Shown here: positions 13,676 through 18,162 of the stretch, in pieces
Position numbering within the stretch: the first letter of the stretch is position 1
Layout: each line of letters opens with the position of its first letter
NCBI GenBank assembly: GCA_031273405.1
Contig: JAISRW010000046.1
Location: 1-18,162, forward strand
DNA from: Treponema sp.
GTDB taxonomy: Bacteria > Spirochaetota > Spirochaetia > Treponematales > Breznakiellaceae
DNA: 18,162 bases
Direction of reading: 5' to 3'
The notes under the pieces: generated by a model
Seen by the model: the letters and a program-made list of their open reading frames with translations, nothing else
Databases searched by the model: none
Told to the model about the DNA's origin: nothing
Translations under genes and position numbers: made by a program

Positions 13676-14716
13676 ATGGTGAATCGAAAACACAGCCTGG
13701 CCGCGGCATTATTTCTCATCCTGGGACTATGTTCCGCTCTGGAGGGGGCAGAAAACACCCAAAATGAACCGGTTTCCATAAATATCCGGTTTTTTGACAA
13801 AAGAATTTATTACCTTGAAGCCGAGCCCATTTACATCCAGATGACCGTCACCAATAACGGGCCGGCCGCCTACCGGTTCAAACTGGCCGACGAGAGGGCC
13901 TTTTCCGTGGATTTCGACGTCCGCACCACCACCAACCGGGTGGTGGAAGCCGCCGGCGCCCTGGTGCGGAAGCGGAGCCAGAGCCGGCAGGTGTACTTCA
14001 GGGAAATTTCCGTTGAAGCCGGGGAATCTTTTTCTTTTGTGGAGGATCTCCGCTTTTACACCCTCCTTGACCGGAGCGGTTCCTATGTTGTCCAGGCCAG
14101 GATCTTTCCGGAACTCTATTACCCGGAAGAGAACATCTCCTTTCCGGCCGGCCGGGACGGGGGGGACGGCGCTTCCCGCTCCGCCGCCGGCGGGGAGATA
14201 AAGCCCCTGGTATCCAACCGCCTCAGCCTCAGCCTGCGGCCCAGGGCTCTCCCCGGCCCCGACGGGGTCCCCCTGGCCCTGGATGTGGAAACCAACGCGG
14301 TGCTGGTCCGGCAGAAGCTCCCCCCCGACGAGGTGGTAAGCTATCTGCTTACGGCCCGGCAAAAAAGCCAGTGGGAAAAGTACTTCCTTTACCTGGATCT
14401 GGAAGCCATGCTCTCCAGGGACGCCTATCGCCGCCGCCAGTGGCTGGCGGAATCCGAAGAGGGGAGGCAGAGGATGATAGACCGCTACAGAAGGGAACTC
14501 CAAAGTTCCGTGATAGACGGCGATATAGCCGCAATACCGTCGGATTTTGTCATTGAAAGAACCGCCTATAACGCGGACGAAGGTATTGTCACGGTACTGG
14601 AATATTTTAAGATCGGCGGGTATACTGAAAAGAAGAGATTTACGTATTATTTATACCGCAAGGATGATATTTGGAGCATTATTGATTTCTCCGTCACAAA
14701 CCTCGGGACTGAATAG
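13676..14716 (+). CDS. Exported protein with N-terminal Ig-like beta domain, function unknown
   Basis: A 346-aa protein. The frame is open from a GTG at 13631, inside a direct repeat, but the ATG at 13676 has a GGAG four bases upstream and starts a signal peptide (VNRKH, hydrophobic core 8-21, likely cleavage around residue 24-26). Residues about 32-188 look like an Ig-like beta sandwich of the type found in bacterial proteinase-inhibitor-like or carboxypeptidase-like domains: YYLEAEPIYIQMTVTNNGP, then VEAGESFSFVEDLRFYTLLDRSGSYVVQARIF split over two strands. Residues 215-346 form a separate helical then beta region (SVIDGDIAAIPSDF, RFTYYLYRKDDIWSIIDF) resembling an NTF2/DUF4440-like fold; that is a guess. 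It probably acts in the periplasm. It lies 63 bp before the PilZ gene on the same strand. Confidence 0.75.
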   Translation: MVNRKHSLAAALFLILGLCSALEGAENTQNEPVSINIRFFDKRIYYLEAEPIYIQMTVTNNGPAAYRFKLADERAFSVDFDVRTTTNRVVEAAGALVRKRSQSRQVYFREISVEAGESFSFVEDLRFYTLLDRSGSYVVQARIFPELYYPEENISFPAGRDGGDGASRSAAGGEIKPLVSNRLSLSLRPRALPGPDGVPLALDVETNAVLVRQKLPPDEVVSYLLTARQKSQWEKYFLYLDLEAMLSRDAYRRRQWLAESEEGRQRMIDRYRRELQSSVIDGDIAAIPSDFVIERTAYNADEGIVTVLEYFKIGGYTEKKRFTYYLYRKDDIWSIIDFSVTNLGTE

Positions 14717-14719
14717 ACG

Positions 14720-14739
14720 GCCTCGCCCTGGGGGCGGGC
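14720..14739 (+). other. GC-rich hairpin between the exported-protein and PilZ genes
   Basis: GCC-T-CGCCC pairs with GGGCG-GGC around a three-base loop, four bases after the stop at 14716. There is no U-tract, so it is more likely an mRNA-stabilising or processing element within an operon than a terminator. Confidence 0.4.
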
Positions 14740-14779
14740 TGTTGAACCTCTTCGGCACGAACAAAGGGCAGGCAAAACA

Positions 14780-15511
14780 ATGAAATTATTGCTGGCGCTG
14801 GATTCCGACGATACCCGCAATCTGATTTCTCTCTGTATTAGGCCCTTGGGGTTTGATATAATCCGGTATCATAACGTGCTCAAGGCCATGGATAACATCG
14901 AAGAAACCGATCCGTCGGCGATTATCATCAGCGCCCGGGACTTTCCCCGGCACTGGAAAATCATGGTCCAGTTCGTGCGCAGCGAACGGCCCAAGGATCT
15001 CTGCCCCATTATCCTCCTCAAAGGGGATAATTTCCCCCTGGAAGAAACATCCAAAGCCTTCTATCTGGGGGTGAGCGGTATAGTCGACGAAACCCTGGAC
15101 AGCTCGGTCGAAATAGACAGGCTCCAGAGCATTCTGAGCCGCTATATACCGGTGGATGAAAAACGCAAGGCCCAACGCTACCAGGCCAGAAAATGGCAGC
15201 GCTTAAATTTTATTTTCGCAAGCCCCCGGGACAAAACCATCGTTACCGGAGAGGTTAAAACCATCTCCTCAGGCGGCGTCTCGTTTCACCCGGATCACGC
15301 CGCCCTGACAAAGGATATGCGGCCGAATATGGAACTAGCCGAATGTTCCCTCCGGGCCGGAGGCGCCATCCTGTCGCCGCTCTGCCGGGTGATCCGCACC
15401 GGGCGGATCGTCTCCCTGGAATTTCTTTCCTTCCCGAAAGGGGAACAGGAAATCCTGGACGAATACCTGGAGAACCTCCCCCTGAGGGACCTGAAATACC
15501 TGACATCCTGA
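14780..15511 (+). CDS. Pseudo-receiver / PilZ-domain protein (possible c-di-GMP effector)
   Basis: A 243-aa cytosolic protein. Residues 1-122 fold like a CheY receiver: LLLALDSDD supplies the acidic pocket, and the alternating beta/alpha pattern is clear (AIIISARDF, PIILLKGDN, LGVSGIVDE). The phospho-acceptor Asp position is Ser51, and the conserved Thr and Lys are also missing, so it is probably not phosphorylated. Residues 129-230 are a PilZ domain with R133-x3-R137 and TISSGGVSF (161-169); the usual D/N of the D/N-x-S-x-x-G motif is Thr161, so c-di-GMP binding is plausible but not certain. Such proteins typically couple c-di-GMP to motility or surface behaviour. The ATG at 14780 is preceded by a weak AGG at seven bases. 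It follows the exported-protein gene by 63 bp. Confidence 0.8.
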   Translation: MKLLLALDSDDTRNLISLCIRPLGFDIIRYHNVLKAMDNIEETDPSAIIISARDFPRHWKIMVQFVRSERPKDLCPIILLKGDNFPLEETSKAFYLGVSGIVDETLDSSVEIDRLQSILSRYIPVDEKRKAQRYQARKWQRLNFIFASPRDKTIVTGEVKTISSGGVSFHPDHAALTKDMRPNMELAECSLRAGGAILSPLCRVIRTGRIVSLEFLSFPKGEQEILDEYLENLPLRDLKYLTS

Positions 15512-15606
15512 TTATTCCAAAAGGCAATGAAGAAAATCCAACCGCCGCCGACACGGACAAGAGAAAAAAACCTGTAACCTCTCTCCTCTCTGTCCTCTCC
15601 ACTCTT

Positions 15607-15633
15607 CATGCGCGAAGCGCAACAGGCTGCTAG
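15607..15633. repeat. 27-nt dispersed repeat, copy B (includes the PASTA gene stop codon)
   Basis: Palindromic core TGCGC-GAA-GCGCA (15609-15621), then ACAGGCTGCTAG, in which CTA at 15630-15632 is the TAG stop of the minus-strand PASTA gene. It matches 9281-9307 at 22 of 27 positions. A CT-rich tract (about 15571-15606) adjoins it. Confidence 0.75.
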
Positions 15634-16655
15634 GGTTTCCCGGGGAGCGTCACGGTTTCCCGGTGTATTTCCCGGTTAAGCATGGAAAGTATAAGCACCG
15701 ATCCCGGAGGCAGACGGTAGGGGACAGAGAGTTCGCCCCCGGCGTACTCTACCGATAAAAGCCGGAGCCTCTCTCCCGAAGGCAGGAGGGCTTCCAGCCG
15801 GATGAGGTGGGGGTAAGGGTTCTTCGGCATGGGATAGACAAAAAGGCCGAAGACTTGGCCGTCATCCGGGGACAGGGGAGAGGCCATAGTAATGGCCAGC
15901 CGGGTGTTGGAAGCCGCCGTCGTATCCCCCGGGGGGTTCTGGGCTGTCACGGTCCCGGCTTTTTCTCCTTCCCCGGCAGGCCGGAGGGTAAACGTAAAAT
16001 CCACCCCTGTACGGCCGATTTGTTCCAGGGTTTGCTCAAGGGAGAGCCCCACAAGATTCGGCATGTTGATCATGGTGTTTTCAGGCCCCCTGCTTATCAC
16101 CAGATCCAGGACCGTGGGGCCGGAAATATCGGATCCCGGTTCAGGCCGCTGGTGCAGGATGGTCCCCGGCGATTCGGCGGAATACTCATACATAAAAGGC
16201 TCTTTTAAGGACAGGAGGGGGCTCGAAGCTGAAGCGAACAAGGCCTGAAGTTCCACCCGGACCTCGTCGATATTGCGGCCCAGGTAATTCTCTACCTTGT
16301 TGATCATGACACCCTGGCTCACCACCAGGCGTATCCTGCGGCCCGCTTTGACAATAGTGCCCGGCAGGGGGTCCTGCTCCAGGATCAGCCCCCTGTCCGC
16401 GGAAGTTTGGGAATAGCGGAGGAGTATCCTCGGATAGAGCTCCTTAACCTGGAGATCCAGGAGAGCGGCGGTGAGATCCTTGCCCCGCACTTCGGGAACC
16501 ATGATCTCTTCCTCCCCCCTGAGGGCGATAAAAAAAACCGAAACCGCGATAATACCTACAAATACCAGAATTCCCGCCGCCATAGAAAGAAAAAGCCGCA
16601 GATGGTTAGACACATACGCTTCGACAGCGTCCAGATCCAGATTGATAAATCCCAT
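15630..16655 (-). CDS. Membrane-anchored protein with three PASTA domains
   Basis: A 341-aa protein with a short cytosolic N-terminus, one transmembrane helix (about 20-45, LRLFLSMAAGILVFVGIIAV and onward), then three PASTA repeats: about 50-115 (VPEVRGKDLTAALLDL ... VKAGRRIRLVVSQG), 116-190 (NYLGRNIDEVRVEL ... VLDLVISRG) and 194-259 (MPNLVGLSLEQTLEQI ... NTRLAITMAS). A C-terminal beta-rich region (265-341) follows. PASTA domains bind peptidoglycan stem peptides or beta-lactams in Ser/Thr kinases and PBPs, but neither a kinase nor a transpeptidase domain is present here. The ATG at 16655 was chosen because the frame upstream begins only with a TTG; the Shine-Dalgarno is weak (GTGAG). A perfect TATAAT (16693-16688, minus) lies 33 bases upstream, giving a leader of about 25 nt. 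A cell-wall sensing or scaffold role is inferred. Confidence 0.88.
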   Translation of the reverse strand: MGFINLDLDAVEAYVSNHLRLFLSMAAGILVFVGIIAVSVFFIALRGEEEIMVPEVRGKDLTAALLDLQVKELYPRILLRYSQTSADRGLILEQDPLPGTIVKAGRRIRLVVSQGVMINKVENYLGRNIDEVRVELQALFASASSPLLSLKEPFMYEYSAESPGTILHQRPEPGSDISGPTVLDLVISRGPENTMINMPNLVGLSLEQTLEQIGRTGVDFTFTLRPAGEGEKAGTVTAQNPPGDTTAASNTRLAITMASPLSPDDGQVFGLFVYPMPKNPYPHLIRLEALLPSGERLRLLSVEYAGGELSVPYRLPPGSVLILSMLNREIHRETVTLPGKP

Positions 16656-16687
16656 AGGCTCACAATGTAGCACGGATAAAACCAAAA

Positions 16688-16693
16688 ATTATA
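16688..16693 (-). promoter_or_regulatory. -10 box for the PASTA gene
   Basis: A perfect TATAAT on the minus strand, with no recognisable -35 at 16-18 bp. The predicted start is near 16681. Confidence 0.4.
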
Positions 16694-16752
16694 GCCCTTT
16701 TGGCTGGGCCGGCGCTTGACTATACCGCGGCTGATGTGTTTTACTTGGATAG

Positions 16753-16780
16753 CCTCGTTTATGATGTCTGCCTAACGAGG
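16753..16780 (+). other. Stem-loop in the 16656-17350 gap
   Basis: CCTCGTT (16753-16759) pairs with AACGAGG (16774-16780) over a 14-base loop. TTGACT (16716-16721), 17 bp before a poor TTTTAC (16739-16744), could be a plus-strand promoter just upstream. Confidence 0.35.
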
Positions 16781-16821
16781 TAAAGTCCAGTTCCCGGTAA
16801 GCAGCAAAGAAGGAGGGAGCC

Positions 16822-16935
16822 GTGCCGCGTACTATTCCGCAAACCGCAAAATCCGCGTCCCGGGCCGCTAAACTTCCCGCAACATCCCTCTTTCTTACCG
16901 CCTACTACTTATCGTTTGTACCCCCCCCCATGTAG
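16822..16935 (+). CDS. Possible small ORF with a C9 tract at its end (doubtful)
   Basis: A 37-codon frame starts at a GTG placed four to five bases after an excellent AGGAGGG (16811-16817) and ends at TAG 16933-16935, directly after nine consecutive C residues (16921-16929). The product would be small, basic at the N-terminus and hydrophobic toward the end (SLFLTAYYLSFV). One extra C would move translation into a frame open to 17270, giving about 150 aa. Codon use there is not like that of the neighbouring genes, so both may be chance. The strong ribosome-binding site is the only positive evidence. Confidence 0.2.
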   Translation: MPRTIPQTAKSASRAAKLPATSLFLTAYYLSFVPPPM

Positions 16936-17350
16936 CGCGTAATTTCTTATATTATAAAGAATTAGATGCTCTGTTTAGGATTCCTCACTCTCAAGGTCGC
17001 TCCGTTCATTCCAAGGAGCGGGCGATCAAAAACCCCGCGGCAGAGCCATGCGCCAGGTTGTTCGCTAAAGGTATTGGACCCGGTTTTAATACGCTTATGA
17101 CCGCGGCAAGGCCGGAAGCAAGTCGGCTTGCCGGTATTAAACCCCCGCCGCGAATAAATTCTCAAAACATTAAGACAAATTCCCCGGAATTTACAACACA
17201 GGCTGTGGAACCGGATCTACAGCGCGGTTATGCCGCAAGGCGGAGATCACTGGTGTGTAACGAGCGTTAGGCGGAAGGGCCTGTGCGCATGAGGCAGGGT
17301 CTTTGTCCGGCAGCTCGGGAGCATAAATATTTTTTGATTAAGGAGATTGC
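16936..17350. other. Non-coding, hairpin-rich stretch upstream of the beta-barrel gene
   Basis: I see no convincing gene here. Open frames on both strands lack ribosome-binding sites and the third-position G+C bias of real genes nearby. The stretch holds several stem-loops: CGCTCC/GGAGCG (16998-17020), the large structure at 17082-17143, GCC-GCAA-GGC near 17230, and TAACG-AG-CGTTA near 17260. It may include a long leader of the barrel gene, a small RNA, or a decayed repeat element. Confidence 0.4.
17082..17143. other. Large two-part stem-loop, candidate structured RNA or repeat
   Basis: GGTTTTAATAC (17082-17092) pairs with GTATTAAACC (17134-17143), ten pairs with one bulged T. Inside, CGGCAAG-G-CCG pairs with CGG-CTTGCCG (17104-17114 / 17124-17133), ten more pairs with one bulged G and a nine-base loop. 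The two stems stack on the right side and are separated by 11 unpaired bases on the left. Confidence 0.55.
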
Positions 17351-18021
17351 ATGATGAAGAAAGTTTTTGTTTTGATTGCCGCGCTGGTGTTTGTATCCTT
17401 CGCGGCGAGCGCCCAGAACTTTGCCGCCGGCGCCAGGCTCGGGGCGGGCATCGGCTTCCATGGAAACGGCGAGGACATGGATGATTTGGTGGATGAGATT
17501 AAGTCATATGGCGCGTCTGTGGACGACAAGGTAGGCGCCAACTTTATCATTGCCGGCTACGGGGATACTACTTTACCGGCCGTTTTGCGGTACAGGCGGA
17601 ACTGAATGTTATGATCGGCCAGAAGAAGATCTGGGAAGTGAGCGCTTCCGGAACATCAATAGAATTGGAAGGCTCCTATTCTTCCCTGGACATCCCCGTG
17701 CTCCTGCGCTACGAGTTCCTGCAACAACCCCTCATGGTCGGCCTGGTGGCGGGGCCTGTTCTCTCCATCCCGGTTGGCGATGTTGAATTGTCATTTCCAA
17801 GCGAACTGGGAGGATCGACGGATGTTAAGACCAAGGGCATAACCTTCGGCGCAACTGCGGGCGTCTTCGGAGGCTACCCTGTGGGGCCCGGAAAGATCAT
17901 CGCCGATATCCGCTTCCTCATGGACTTCACCCCCCTCAAGATTAAGGAAGGCGGCGAAACAATAGAAGCGATCAAACGCCGCAGCCTCAATATCACCCTG
18001 GGGTATGAATTCTCCTTCTAG
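17351..18021 (+). pseudogene. Outer-membrane beta-barrel (porin-like) protein gene, split by a one-base deletion
   Basis: Two adjoining frames are halves of one gene. The first (17351-17605) starts at an ATG five bases after AGGAG and encodes a signal peptide (MMKKVFVLIAALVFVSFAASA, cleaved before QNF) and AAGARLGAGIGFHGNG. The second runs in another frame to 18021 and, read back from its first ATG (17611), continues as YYFTGRFAVQAELNV from about 17565. Adding one G to GGGG at 17561-17564 joins them into 223 codons plus stop with a continuous barrel pattern. Alternating hydrophobic strands (SLDIPVLLRYEFL, LMVGLVAGPVLSIPVG, ITFGATAGVFGGYPVG) and a terminal Phe (GYEFSF) fit a small PorT/OMP_b-brl type outer-membrane protein. 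The defect may be a true mutation, phase variation or a sequencing error. The rest of the frame is undamaged, so any loss is recent. Confidence 0.82.
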
Positions 18022-18062
18022 TGTACTGTCTCGTTGATAAATGGCATAATTAAAATAGGTAA

Positions 18063-18083
18063 ACCCCCGGCTTTACCGGGGGT
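18063..18083. terminator. Hairpin terminator between convergent genes
   Basis: ACCCCCGG (18063-18070) pairs with CCGGGGGT (18076-18083) over a CTTTA loop. U-tracts are short on both sides (ATTTG on plus, TTTACC then ATTTT on minus). It lies 41 bp after the barrel gene and 18 bp after the stop of the minus-strand frame at 18101. Confidence 0.7.
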
Positions 18084-18100
18084 ATTTGACTGCTGTCATC

Positions 18101-18162
18101 TCATACCTCTTTGGTTTCAAACTTGGGATAGAGCGATATTAATTTTTCCCGGGCATTTCCAA
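18101..18162 (-). CDS. Possible 3' end of a gene running in from beyond the window
   Basis: On the minus strand the frame entering at the window edge reads GNAREKLISLYPKFETKEV then TGA (stop at 18103-18101). The other two minus frames hit stops within the stretch. The residues look like a normal protein C-terminus and a terminator follows 18 bp later, but 19 codons are too few to identify anything. Confidence 0.4.
   Translation of the reverse strand, partial: GNAREKLISLYPKFETKEV

Noticed and set aside
13727..14503. A 258-codon minus-strand frame opposite the exported-protein gene.
   Set aside because: The plus strand has a signal peptide, a Shine-Dalgarno and a plausible fold; the antisense product is Gly/Pro/Val-rich without motifs.
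16774..16800. GAGGTAAAGTCC recalls the GAGGAAAGTCC motif of RNase P RNA.
   Set aside because: One base is inserted, and none of the other conserved RNase P RNA segments follow at the expected distances.
16962..17165. A 67-codon minus-strand frame in the gap before the barrel gene.
   Set aside because: It has no ribosome-binding site, an odd Arg/Cys-rich composition, and its apparent openness comes from the stem-loop sequences.
16769..17273. GCCTAAC near 16770 and GTTAGGC near 17268 look like the two ends of an integron attC site.
   Set aside because: They are about 500 bp apart, well beyond the usual attC length, neither has a nearby partner core site, and there is no cassette gene or integrase.

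Overview
The window is chromosomal DNA from a G+C-rich diderm bacterium, most likely a spirochaete of the Treponema group. This is inferred from the mix of relaxed lipoboxes on small unrecognised lipoproteins, small exported proteins with no familiar family, a pseudo-receiver/PilZ protein, a PASTA membrane protein with no kinase domain, and an outer-membrane beta-barrel protein. Nothing in the window fixes the species. It holds mostly ordinary housekeeping and envelope genes. I found no CRISPR array, phage, IS element or defence island.

Layout. (1) 1-5169, all on the minus strand and reading toward base 1: NrnA-type DHH phosphoesterase, a divergent sigma-70-like protein, RlmJ (23S rRNA m6A methyltransferase), a hemolysin III/PAQR membrane protein, and the translation factor EttA, cut by the window edge. 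The small gaps (20-102 bp) suggest co-transcription. The theme is RNA turnover, rRNA modification and translation. (2) 5170-5395: a gap with three consecutive hairpins, two of them near-identical copies. (3) 5396-5818 (minus): a small exported protein with a well-formed promoter and a structured leader holding a 5'-terminal hairpin and two tandem 19-bp repeats. (4) 6050-8299 (plus): two tandem lipoproteins and a small, more A+T-rich ORF. (5) 8368-8441: tRNA-Val(TAC). (6) 8463-9918 (minus): a PlsC-type acyltransferase, a strong bidirectional terminator and a HAD hydrolase. (7) 9975-13448 (minus): full-length mfd with a low-complexity in-frame insertion. (8) 13449-13675: a divergent intergenic region with a long hairpin framed by direct repeats. 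(9) 13676-15511 (plus): an exported Ig-like protein and a pseudo-receiver/PilZ protein. (10) 15630-16655 (minus): a membrane-anchored protein with three PASTA domains. (11) 16656-17350: about 700 bp without a convincing gene, rich in hairpins and with a C9 tract. (12) 17351-18021 (plus): an outer-membrane beta-barrel gene split by an apparent one-base deletion. (13) 18101-18162 (minus): the possible tail of another gene, sharing a hairpin terminator with the barrel gene.

The observations most worth a second look are the sigma-like protein, the frameshifted barrel gene, the leader of the 5396-5818 gene, a 27-nt dispersed repeat that includes the stop codons of two unrelated genes, the structured intergenic regions, and the A6G8 tract in the acyltransferase gene.
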